A DNA stretch of 27,718 nucleotides from Sphaeroforma arctica JP610 (GCF_001186125.1 NW_014040422.1:24737-52454), one strand, 5' to 3'; shown: positions 9,222 to 17,700, numbered from the stretch's first letter. Translations and numbers: made by a program. Notes: generated by a model from the letters alone, not told the origin.

Positions 9222-9640
9222 TCTTTCCCAGCTACTTCGAACAAGCACAGCGTATCTTTGAACACAGCAACATAGACGTGTTCGCAGCACCTCATAACGC
9301 ACAGCTTCCTAGGTTTTGGACAAAGAACGAGCGCGACGGTGCATTTGATCATAACTGGGCGTTCGTTGACAGATGGATGAATCCGCCGTGGAGGTTGATA
9401 CATCGCATGCTTCGGAAGATCAAAGCGGATGGGGCTACAGCGACGGAGTGCTTACCTTGGACACCTCGCGTATCATGGTTTGACATTTTCAAATCTTTAT
9501 TACACATCGAGCCAATGTTAGTACCCCGGACCCCGTATACATTTCGAAAGTACGCGAAGTATGCCTGTGGAAAGACGACGTGGGGACATACGGTCGTTGA
9601 ACGAGTGGGGCCGCCGTCAGGTTTCCAGCTCGCCGAGAGC
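9222..9640 (+). pseudogene. Dam-like adenine-methyltransferase-type domain (A2)
   Basis: The domain shows SYFEQAQ, then DVFAAPHNAQLPRFWT (D-x-F-A-x3-N-A-x-L-P-R-F-W), a spacer ending in DRWMNPPWRLIHRML (NPPW at 9380-9391), CLPWTPRVSWFD, and a conserved C-terminal block around YAKYACGKTTWGHTVV. N/D-P-P-[YFW] is the catalytic motif of N6-adenine DNA methyltransferases. The whole order resembles phage Dam-type enzymes and the methyltransferase-like region that follows RNase H in DIRS retrotransposons. In A2 this region is open and intact. Activity is inferred, not shown. Confidence 0.6.
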
Positions 9641-10368
9641 TTTACACAAAGATTGGGCTATGCCGAACCTCGACACACACCATACCATCAGTTTTTGGAT
9701 ACGACACGAGAGATTTCCTTAGCGTTATCTAGTGAGGGAGCACAACCGACCTTTGCGAATGCCACACCGATGGAACAACAACGACGTACACACCTCATAC
9801 AGGCACAGCATGAGCAAGGCCACCACGGCGCTGCCGATACTGTCCAACAGTTACAAAAGAACGGCCATGTCTGGCCGGGGGCATTAGAACTGGCTACCGA
9901 AATTAAACGGCAGTGTGTACAGTGTTTGGGCCAGGATACTCTACGTAAAGGCTTCCATCTGATGATAGAATTGATGCAAAGTACCCTTGGGATCACATTC
10001 AGGTGGACTATAATCCAATGCCGGTAACGTCCACAAGACAGAATAAATTTGTCCTCCGTGTATTAGATGTGGCTTCCGGCTATTCGATCTTACGTGCTAC
10101 ACCCGATAAGACTAAGGAAACCACCGCGCAGATGTTGTTGTCTATCTTTGGCAAACGTGGCTTCTCTCGCAAGTTAAAGACAGATCAGGGTAATGAGTTT
10201 ACGAACAACATGGTCGCCCTCATTGTCAAGGCAGTGGGTATACTTCACAAAGTATCACCACCTTACAGATCACAGGTGCTGGGGGCAATGGAGCGTCGGC
10301 ACAAGGAGATAACACGTTCGATACGCATCGTATGTGAGGCAGTACCTCAACCATGGGACGAACGACTG
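9641..10368 (+). pseudogene. Gypsy integrase (A2), truncated
   Basis: The N-terminal zinc finger is complete: H-x4-H in HEQGHHG, then CVQC about 30 residues later. A frameshift near 9960-9990 separates it from the catalytic core, which carries an intact D-D-E set: Asp in IQVDYNPMP (10006-10008), Asp in KTDQGNEF (10183-10185) and Glu in MERRHKEI (10291-10293). The frame is lost at 10368, where sequence changes to antisense family B gag, so the GPY/F module and chromodomain are absent. Confidence 0.88.
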
Positions 10369-11521
10369 AGTTTCTGGTGTCCTTTTTTTAATTTGCGAAA
10401 TATGAGGTCGATTTGTGTTATTTGGAACTCTGGTGTCCATGCAACTAAACGTTGGTGATTAGATTTTATATAGGGTTTAGGGTTTTTAGGTAGATTATTT
10501 TTGCTTCAAATTGGCTTATCACTTTATAAAACCAACGAAGACTCTATGCTTCGTCAAGACCCGAAATCTGCGCATTCTTACGGGCTTCTCGCAATGCCCC
10601 TTGAGTGTCGCGCTCCATAATGTTGCTGAGGTTATACCAGTTCGAGGGCCACTCCGGCCAACTACGTGGTTTTCGTGGTTCCTGTTTGTTCGCCGGTCGT
10701 GAGTCATGGGTTGCTCTTAATGTCTCGAGTACACCTCTTAGTGCCTCCGCTCGTGGCAAGTTGTTGGCTTCCATTGCACTACATAAATCCTCCGACAATT
10801 TGAGCATACGCGCGTGCAAGGCTTGGCGGTCCGCCGCTATTCTGTCTGGTGTATGAGGTGTGGCCTGCTGAGCCAAGCATCAACGCTTCTCCGATGACGT
10901 GGCTTGACTCGACGGTGTGCGTTCAAGCATCCTGTGTGACGGTAGACTGTCATTCATAGCTTCTCGTACAAAATGTTGCCTCTGACGTTGTGCTTATAAA
11001 GATGTGTCCATATTGTCACGTCGACTATCCAGTGCCTCCCTCCCGTGAGGGTTCTGTGTAGCTCTACGTTGTTTCTTTGCAACCTTTTGACGAGATATCG
11101 TTTCCTGTTGTGTATCGCTTTCGTCCTGATCCGACGATGTGTCCCCTAACCCATGACGGACATTGTCGGCTCCTCTAATGCGGAACTCGATGTTGTCCGA
11201 TGATGAAGGTGTGTTCCCTCGTCACAGTCGACGCAAACACCGTTCATGCCTCTCGAGGAGTTGTCCCCTCCTGGTAGTGAGCCTGCGACGTCGAATGTGG
11301 TGTTCTCATTAGTTCGGGGATACGTCGTTTAGTCTAGCCCGTCGCGTTGTTGTTGTGCTGTTAGTGTCCACTGGAGTATTGTTTGGTTAGTTCAACGTTC
11401 TGACTCTAAGTCCTCCGACACTTCTCCATCCGCTTAGGAAGCCACGTTGATGGATGTCATCCCGTTCACGTTGTTCTGGGGATAGCTGTTGCTGCCGACG
11501 ACTCTGTCGAACGTTAGCCAT
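10369..11521 (-). pseudogene. Family B Gag (B1), stop-riddled and truncated
   Basis: ATG at 11521-11519 begins a basic Gln/Arg-rich tail (MANVRQSRRQQQLSPEQ). One single frame can be followed for about 1 kb to the telomere-like tract at 10490, with about seven in-frame stops but no indel. The conserved Gag core is clear against A1: SWPEWPSNWYNLSNIMERDT and ALREARKNAQISGLDEA, then, after a TAG, SLRWFYKVISQFEAK. After the telomere-like tract a further part of Gag (FRKLxKGHQKLS in B2) is shortened by a deletion of about 27 bp and ends at the junction with A2. Gag would form the capsid. A TATTTAAG box lies about 65 bp upstream of the ATG. Confidence 0.8.
10471..10490 (+). repeat. Telomere-like tract TAGGGTTTAGGGTTTTTAGG
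   Basis: Inside B1 gag, two and a half TTTAGGG-type units replace about eight bases present in the B2 copy (22854-22861). Flanks on both sides align with B2 (GATTAGATTTTATAT on the left, GTAGATT on the right). Confidence 0.8.
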
Positions 11522-12452
11522 GGTTGAAGTAAACTTGTGTTTGTCTATTGATAGCAATCTGTTTCAACTTCTTTTTCTTCTGACTTAAATAGGCATTCGA
11601 CTGTTCATCTCACGCCTACAAATCACTCGAAGTCCCATTAACCGTTCTCTCATCAATATGTTTTTGTACCCCTGCCTTGGTCTTGTTGCACTAACATCGT
11701 CCACACTTGAACCTCGTGCTCCAAACTACCCCGGTTATCCTTGCGGCTGCTCTTTACTCCTTCCGACCAACTCCGTACTCTCGAAACCCATGCCATTACT
11801 CGTTTTGTGGGTTCTTTACTACTCATGTTCTTGCTCTATCGTTCCGTACACATGTTTTTTTTTGCTACCCACGTTCACCCGTTTCACTTTTGGCTCTGAC
11901 CCTAGTTAGTTGGCTAGATTGCTGCCTATCCTCGTCGTCGCTGTGTCTTGGTGCTGCACGTTCTCACACCACACTTGTCTACCGTAACTCATACGGTATA
12001 TTCATATTCACATTGAAATCGACGAATTTGGTCGGACTATTCATATGCACATTTACAATTCTCACTCCCTCGTGTACTCAATTTAGTACTGTGTACACAC
12101 ACCCTATCGTTCTATGTAGCGTCGTGCCACTCCTATTGTTTTTGTATCTTTTATCTTATGTACCCGAACTTGCTGTATGACTGTCATTGCATGTGCATCT
12201 TCCTTTAGTGTATACGTGTGCATGTCATTTCTTTGCAAACATATGTCTTCTACTAATAACCTAGTTAGTTTACACATGATTACTTAAGTATCTATCCCAT
12301 ATCATGCCTCTCTCTCTTATTCCTGTACCCGATTTCTTACGTACCTTTTGGAGGCCTGTACACACGTGTACTTCGTGCTCGTTGCCATGGCGATGCTCAA
12401 ACGTATACACCTACCTGACTTTTTTTTGTTTTCCTTGACCCTCTAATACCGT
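11522..12452 (-). other. Purine-rich ORF-poor spacer of family B1
   Basis: About 0.93 kb between ORF1 and gag with no coherent minus-strand ORF. On the coding strand it is purine-rich. The open plus-strand frame at 11707-12180 is probably a composition effect. TATTTAAG (complement of 11584-11591) lies upstream of the gag ATG and may be a TATA box for separate Gag transcription. A spacer of similar length and bias lies at the same place in A1. Confidence 0.55.
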
Positions 12453-12947
12453 CTACAGTTCGTCCAAATCCTCCTTATTCTTCTGGATATCCTTCTTGAT
12501 TTGAGTCGACTCTCGTTCCGGTATCGATGCCCATGGCTCCGTGCGCTCCTCTTGTCGCGGCATGGTCCGCAGAGTCCATGTCAATGTGGTCGTCGGATTC
12601 CTATTCTCTTGTTCCCACACAACATTTTCTCTGAATCGATTCTCCGTTGTGTTATCTATCGTTGATGTCCTTTGGGTCTCCTGACTGCTAACTTCTATGT
12701 CCTCTAGTCGTCTTCCCCTCTCATCTAACCTGTCTACCTGTCGATGTACATGAGATTGTATTCTACGGTTGTGTTGACCCACACGGCTCGCCTGCCCCTG
12801 TATTCTTACGGTTCCCTCCGTCATTTCATGTTCTGAAGCACTACTGCTGTTTAGTAGAAGTGCGGGCATGCTATCGCTTGTATCGCTACTAATAAATCCA
12901 CTATCCGTGTCATTTAACAATGGTTCGGTCGTGTTGGAAATCTTCAT
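12453..12947 (-). CDS. Family B ORF1 protein (accessory, upstream of gag)
   Basis: An intact 164-codon ORF starting at an ATG 158 bp inside the LTR. Residues 13-30 read DTDSGFISSDTSDSMPAL, matching DDSGYTSSDAS in the A1 ORF1. The rest is hydrophilic, Glu/Arg/Gln-rich, probably disordered or coiled (VHRQVDRLDERGRRLEDIE), with no recognised domain and no membrane segment. It is conserved in two families and placed first in the element, so it is a real retroelement gene of unknown function rather than the capsid gene, which is separate. B2 carries the same gene without its N-terminus. Confidence 0.65.
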   Translation of the reverse strand: MKISNTTEPLLNDTDSGFISSDTSDSMPALLLNSSSASEHEMTEGTVRIQGQASRVGQHNRRIQSHVHRQVDRLDERGRRLEDIEVSSQETQRTSTIDNTTENRFRENVVWEQENRNPTTTLTWTLRTMPRQEERTEPWASIPERESTQIKKDIQKNKEDLDEL

Positions 12948-13104
12948 TTCAGTTGCTGATGTCTACTGATGCCTAGGACTTTCTCTCTTCTTTGTGTCAT
13001 AAAAAAATAATTCTACTTCTATCTGTGGACCTCTCGTTCCTATTATCTTCTTTTCCTATGTAGGATAAGCTCAATTAATGTACAACATCTAAGTCAGTTA
13101 AAAA

Positions 13105-13334
13105 TGTAGTAAGTAGTTGAGGATAACTGTATCTCAACGTACTCCCCTCGTCAAGGGGAGACGTTGTTCATTTATTGAACTAAATCCTGCGACTATCATT
13201 TTGGTCATGTATTTTCCGTTAATCAGTTTTAACCTGATTGGATAAACCCAGTTCAAAATGTAGTCTTTAATAAAACTCAAATATCAAATAAACCATAATC
13301 CTAAATAAACCCTATCAGGGACTTCCTGACTACA
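13105..13334 (-). repeat. Family B LTR (B1)
   Basis: On the minus strand it starts TGTAGTCAGGAAG and ends TTACTACA, giving a six-base inverted terminus TGTAGT...ACTACA and 230 bp in length. It is followed by TTTTTAACT, as in family A. It contains the hairpin at 13142-13160. The bases beyond its outer end (13335-13339, ACAGT) are a candidate target duplication, but the other side is lost. Confidence 0.85.
13142..13160 (-). promoter_or_regulatory. Conserved LTR hairpin (B1)
   Basis: CTCCCCT and AGGGGAG can form a perfect 7-bp stem with a 5-base loop. The same position in the A1 LTR has a different stem sequence that also pairs. Confidence 0.7.
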
Positions 13335-13434
13335 ACAGTACAATTATGCTTATTATCAACAGGGGAACATGAACAAACAGGTCTCCTCAAGAAAGTAAGA
13401 ACATGTTAAGACTTACGCGAGATCAATTACCAAC

Positions 13435-13677
13435 ATGAACAAGATAATTCGTGCTGCCAAAAATAAACGAGGTATTACACAACTACAAGGAATCCTTCTC
13501 ATAGCTAGATCTCACGGAGATTTTTGCCACTCTTTTGTAGACGAAGCAAGCCAACATTTCTTCACATTCTTGTGGAGAGGAGCGCAATACTCATTCAAGC
13601 CAGCGCCGTTTGGCCTACACTCACTCACAGTACAATTTCAGAGAGTCATGGCAAACTTGCTCATAGACATCAAATAA
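13435..13677 (+). pseudogene. RT fragment of another gypsy element, next to the A1 LTR
   Basis: The frame shows HFFTFLWRGAQYSFKPAPFG and FQRVMANLL, the RT block in which Y-x-F-x-x-x-P-F-G-L precedes F-Q-x-x-M. It differs from the A and B families (A has YSFTSAPFGLHVLSQQFQRT), so it is a third lineage. The ORF terminates two bases before the A1 5' LTR, consistent with A1 having inserted into it. The part 13335-13434 is unassigned. Confidence 0.75.
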
Positions 13678-13679
13678 GT

Positions 13680-13910
13680 TGTGGTCAGAATACAAGTACT
13701 TAGGTTTTAGTTGTTTATTTTCGTTATTATAGTTTTTAACAGTTTATCAGAATAATCTAATAAACTTGGTTTTTGCTGACTATTACAGCACATGACTTAT
13801 GACTCACTTTAAGAGTCACTAATTTTACAATTACTAATAAATGAACAACGTCTCCCTCTCTACGGAGGGAGAATGTTGCGATACAGTTATTTAAGAGTTC
13901 GTTTACCACA
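13680..13910 (+). repeat. A1 5' LTR
   Basis: Begins TGTGGTCAGAATAC and ends TTTACCACA, with inverted terminus TGTGGT...ACCACA, 231 bp. It contains AATAAA at 13836-13841 (possible polyadenylation signal), a perfect hairpin at 13851-13872 and a TATA-like TTATTTAAGAG at 13888-13898. The first 169 bp recur as the 3' LTR at 21209-21377. Confidence 0.9.
13851..13872 (+). promoter_or_regulatory. Conserved LTR hairpin (A1)
   Basis: TCTCCCTC and GAGGGAGA form a perfect 8-bp stem around a 6-base loop, just after AATAAATGAACAACG and before the TATA-like box. Family B has the same hairpin with compensating base changes. Confidence 0.75.
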
Positions 13911-13919
13911 TTTTTAACT
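13911..13919 (+). other. Candidate primer-binding site (TTTTTAACT)
   Basis: These nine bases follow the LTR end directly and are identical after the family B LTR (complement of 13096-13104). They are not complementary to a tRNA 3' CCA end, so the primer is unknown. Confidence 0.4.
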
Positions 13920-14057
13920 TACCATGGAAGTTGTGAGTTTATTAATAATTAGGAAATAGGCTACTTTATAATAATTGAATGAAATTTATTACATTTTTCT
14001 ACAGGAATACGACGAACGAAGAAAGAGAACACCGATTGTTATAATAGCGGAAGTAAG

Positions 14058-14525
14058 ATGGCGCGACAAAATGACAAAATCTTTCAGAATCTACCCGCGG
14101 TAGAAGACGATAGTGGGTACACAAGTAGTGACGCTAGTGCCACAAGGCCATCATTGATGTCGAGTAGTGGCAGCGATGAGGAAGAAACGCCGAGACCGAA
14201 CGATCAGCACGACCGATGGAATCAGCAAAAGGAATCTGAAGTGAACAATGGACCCTTCAGGCTCAATAGAATCAGTATGGCTAGACAGCTCGAACGTTTC
14301 AGGCTTCCTAGACAGGTATCTAACTTTACTGTGGCTCCAAGAACGGGGGCAAACAACGACAATACGACCGAACCCAAGGAGCCCACGACCGAACCCAAGA
14401 AGCAATCGAATCTGGAACAGACATCTGAAGTACAAGAACGAAATGAGCAGGACACGAAGGGCCAAACGGCCAAGACGAGGGTCCAGCCAGACGATCAGTT
14501 AAGTAGAAACGATGGTACAAAGTAG
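14058..14525 (+). CDS. A1 ORF1 protein (accessory, upstream of gag)
   Basis: A 155-codon ORF from an ATG in good context (AAGATGG). Residues 16-25 read EDDSGYTSSD, corresponding to DTDSGFISSD of family B ORF1. After this comes a hydrophilic, Glu/Lys/Thr/Gln-rich, probably disordered chain with a short basic stretch (MARQLERFRLPRQVS). No membrane segment, zinc finger or enzyme motif. It is intact although the rest of the element is broken. Position and conservation in both families show a real gene; function unknown. Confidence 0.65.
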   Translation: MARQNDKIFQNLPAVEDDSGYTSSDASATRPSLMSSSGSDEEETPRPNDQHDRWNQQKESEVNNGPFRLNRISMARQLERFRLPRQVSNFTVAPRTGANNDNTTEPKEPTTEPKKQSNLEQTSEVQERNEQDTKGQTAKTRVQPDDQLSRNDGTK

Positions 14526-15618
14526 TTTGGTGATTATATGTTGTAGAAACAAATAGTATGGATGAAATTGTGGGTTAGATATCGAGTTAGAACCCTATTC
14601 TGTAATTATTTTTTTTGTTAGAGGATGCTCAGTAGAAATTGCATTAGAGAAATGGAACCAGTGTATATAGAGAGTAAGATCTAAGGGGTTGTATGCATAG
14701 AAGCAATCGGGAATAGAATTAGGAATGTTGCTCCTACGGTAGATGGGGCAAGTATATATAATGCTACAAGAAATACGCCCTTCCTCTAGGCATAGACAAA
14801 AGGAAGAGTTAGGTAGTTCGCAATGTCCCAGTTAGAAAATACTGAAAGAGACTAAAACGAAGGTTAGAAAGCAAGTAAGGACACAAAGAACAAGTCAGCG
14901 TAAACAATTATAGATGTATATCATGATATCATAAGCATAGTGCGTTACTAACGTGGTATGAGAGATTCTTCTTGACGAAATTGAGAGATCGAAGGGGAAG
15001 AGAGTATGTACATATTTAAATGGTACCCAGGTACATTGAACAAAGAGGTTAGCAATAGGCTCTTGGAACGATACGGACTAATAGTACAATTTGAGTCTTA
15101 CTGTAAATCAAAGAACCACCTTAGAAGTTACAGTACATAGACAAGGATGATATCTGGTAAACTAGGGGATGTCGAGGTAAGAATTGTATAATGCACAGTT
15201 AGAATCCACAGAGGCACTAGGAACTACTTGTCTAAGCAAAACTTTGTGTTAGAGATGCTCGAAAGAAAGTACCAAGCAGGATCTAGAGGTAAACAGAGGG
15301 GTCCGTAGGGCACGACAGGCCGACAATAGGCAGTTACATACCGATTACCGCAACGGCACATGCAGCTGCACAAGGGAGTGAGATTAGCAAAGGAAGGTGA
15401 GTAAAGCGAGAGCGGTGGAGCTCTCTAAGGAGCAAAAGTATGTCGCCGAAGAAGGATGTGACTCCGCTAGGAGGTTGGAGTAGCACCCAAGGAGTGTAGG
15501 GTGAACCCCGACAAGTATTTCATCGAAGGATATACGGCACCATAGTCTGCTGAAGGCATGAGCAGGATTCATGTACAAATGCACACCTCTGAAAAGGAAC
15601 GTAGTGAAGGGCACGGAA
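14526..15618 (+). other. Purine-rich ORF-poor spacer of A1
   Basis: About 1.1 kb with frequent stops in all plus frames and strong A/G bias. A good splice-donor word AAG|GTGAGTAA occurs near 15397, but no matching acceptor or spliced frame could be shown. The Gag start is probably hidden in or next to the assembly gap. Confidence 0.5.
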
Positions 15619-15638
15619 NNNNNNNNNNNNNNNNNNNN
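15619..15638. other. Assembly gap (20 N)
   Basis: Twenty undetermined bases. The real distance here, and the Gag N-terminus, are unknown. Confidence 0.99.
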
Positions 15639-16715
15639 GGGAGGAAGACGACATAGACCGTCGAGGGACTAAGCGCCAACAACAACAGCGACAATCGTTC
15701 GAGAGGGCAGCAACCAGTGAGCATGTACAGACGCCTAAGCGAGCGGAGACGACGTCGCTCATATATCCACCCACACCGGCGAGTATTGAGAAAAGTCGAC
15801 AGGTGCTACACGCACGTATACTACACTTGAGCGACGAGTTATGCCAAGCAATAGAGGATAATTCGAGCTGAAGCTCTTAGGGGAGCGATAGAAAGGCTTC
15901 GAGCCACGCTAGAGTCCCGTCCAGTGGAAAAGCGTCCGGTACCATCACCTCGTACATGGCCCAATTGGCCCTCGAATAGATACCACCTCCACGACATAAT
16001 GGAACGGGACACGAAGGGGGCTCTATTGGAGGCTTTTAAAAACGCGCAAATCGCAGGGTTAGATGAGAGTTGGAGCCTTACATGGTTCCACAAGGTATTA
16101 TCTTACTTTAAGGCTGAGAAGTCAACATTGGTTTACATACGTGACAACTCTGAACGATTGAAGATGTGGACGCCACAACTACAAATCGAACAGACTTGCT
16201 CGCACGAGACTCAAGCCACTGTTGATACCGCGTTTCGTAAGCTTGCCAGGAGCCACAACCGCAACATGCACACCCCTATTATGGAACAAATGACACAGCT
16301 CATGGAGAACCACAGGAGGGCACGTGAACGATGCCAGACGGATGCAGATTTCCAACAGAATTTATTAAACCACTGCATTGTTCAACTGTTGGAGGAAGCT
16401 CTCAACGGCCGTACGTATGAACACACTCTACAATTGCATCCCAAATGGCAGTTAATGAAGACTCGCGAGCTTCTACAGTTGTTGAGTCCCGACATTCAGG
16501 ACGCACAGCAGCGCACTGCGGCGCGACTCCAGTACCGTAATAATCGCGAAGGTCCACCAAGTAATGGGGCTCGTGACTACACCAATAGCCGCCCTAACCC
16601 GCAAACGGTTCAACGACAGTCACAGAACTGGTCACAGCGACCCCAGCCGACATTACCTACAACGTGCGCTGGATGTCAGGCACAATCACCGCCAGGTTCA
16701 CGTCATAATTCGTGA
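15639..16715 (+). pseudogene. A1 Gag
   Basis: After the gap a basic Gln-rich tail (KRQQQQRQSFERA) and a helical segment (SRQVLHARILHLSDELCQ) are readable. A small deletion near 15872 shifts the frame, and from 15880 the Gag core is open: PRTWPNWPSNRYHLHDIMER, NAQIAGLDESWSLTWFHK, QTCSHETQATVDTAF, MEQMTQLMENHRRARER. It ends with CAGCQAQSPPGSRHNS followed by TGA (16713-16715) and TGT. C-x2-C...H...C suggests a degenerate zinc knuckle spanning the stop. The frame continues after the TGA straight into protease, so Gag and Pol share one frame. Family B Gag aligns throughout. Confidence 0.82.
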
Positions 16716-17700
16716 TGTCACCATTTCCGAGCGTCGCCCCCAGGGGGAACGGACGGCAGGGCGCGGCCGTATGACACCAACCGCATATCACGAAACACAC
16801 AACCGGCACACAGACCGTCCGCAGCTCCAACCTTAGGACAGGGACAGCCCAACAACCCGGGCAAAGACTTGGTCACTACACGCCCGACTCCGCAAGTACA
16901 GGTGAACGCGATTACAAACGACGACAGTTTTGTACCACCATCAGCAGCTACAGAGGTACACATCAACACGATACTCACGGAAGACTTCGAGCACACGATA
17001 CTGGAACCAGATCAGGACCACGGTGTATGGGAGACTGTTACCGATCAAGCATGAGATGTGAGGGTGTCTGAGTCGGATATGAGCTTCACATTTGTTAATA
17101 CTATTAGGGAAGTGATGGCGATACAGGACTCATTACTGTATTCTGATAACCGAGCTTATATTCAAGTGCAAGTTAATGGACGTACGTTCAAAGCATTGAT
17201 AGACACGGGAGCAAACAGAAGTTGTATCTCACAGACATCCGCAGACCTCCTCGGCCGCCCAATATCTCCAGCACCACCTTGGTCATTCATATATTTAGCT
17301 GACAAGGCGGTTCGAACTCCTCGACTGGGGACGACGGAAGTGGTACCCATTCGGTATGGGACCAAGATTATCGACGGGTCACTGGAATTGATGAATTTAC
17401 CGGCAGGAATAGACATCATAGTGGGACAAGATATGTTGAAAGGCTTGGTTCTATACATAGGCGGCATCCAATCTCCACTTGCACCAATAGACCTCACAGA
17501 ACTCGATGAGCTCCTCGAACCCATCCCACGACGACAGGCAGGAATAGACATCATAGTGGGACAAGATATGTTGAAAGGCTTGGTTCTATACATAGGCGAC
17601 ATCCAATCTCCACTTGCACCAATAGACCCCACAGAACTCGATGAGCTCCTCGAACCCATCCCACGACGACAGGCAACGAACACGACGGAACCCGCCGATG
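16716..17700 (+). pseudogene. A1 aspartic protease (retropepsin) with duplicated C-terminal segment
   Basis: In the Gag frame, a Pro/Thr/Gln-rich linker leads, past a second TGA (17052-17054), to NRAYIQVQVNGRTFKALID and the catalytic DTGANRSCI loop (about 17203-17229). PIRYGTKIIDGSLELMNLP and GIDIIVGQDML follow, the latter being the I-x-G-x-D-x-L second motif. The segment 17406-17540 is then repeated in tandem in frame. Protease cuts the Gag-Pol polyprotein. Apart from the duplication and stops, the catalytic loop is intact. Confidence 0.88.
17406..17675 (+). repeat. 135-bp in-frame tandem duplication in protease
   Basis: Two units, 17406-17540 and 17541-17675, each encode 45 residues starting GIDIIVGQDMLKG and ending PIPRRQA. 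They differ at two residues (Gly/Asp and Leu/Pro). GGCA is present at all junctions as microhomology. Confidence 0.95.

Larger units (their letters stand above)
9222..10368 (+). mobile_element. Gypsy family A fragment A2 (Dam-like domain and integrase)
   Basis: Coding sequence homologous to A1 (19120-20275) begins abruptly at about 9222 and ends abruptly at 10368, where minus-strand family B gag begins. No LTR is attached. Most differences from A1 fall at third codon positions, so A2 represents a distinct, formerly functional lineage rather than a recent copy. Confidence 0.88.
10369..13334 (-). mobile_element. Gypsy family B fragment B1 (LTR, ORF1, spacer, partial gag)
   Basis: Read from right to left: LTR (13334-13105), ORF1 (12947-12453), a spacer of about 930 bp, then gag from 11521, cut at 10369. 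The same segment, more than 95% identical by eye but with deletions, is B2 at 22661-24833. Pol is not present. Confidence 0.85.

Noticed and set aside
11707-12180. Hydrophobic plus-strand ORF of about 157 codons, present also in B2 (23281-23751), as a possible antisense envelope-like gene
   Set aside because: The strand is C/T-rich because the element spacer is purine-rich, which alone gives Leu/Ser/Phe-rich open frames. The two copies are too similar for conservation to mean anything, and there is no signal or family motif.
14151-14520. Three minus-strand ORFs opposite A1 ORF1
   Set aside because: Shadows of a compositionally biased ORF; no motif, while the plus frame has the conserved DSG segment.
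17162-17683. Minus-strand ORF of 173 codons opposite protease
   Set aside because: It is antisense to the retropepsin and its repeat simply mirrors the 135-bp duplication.
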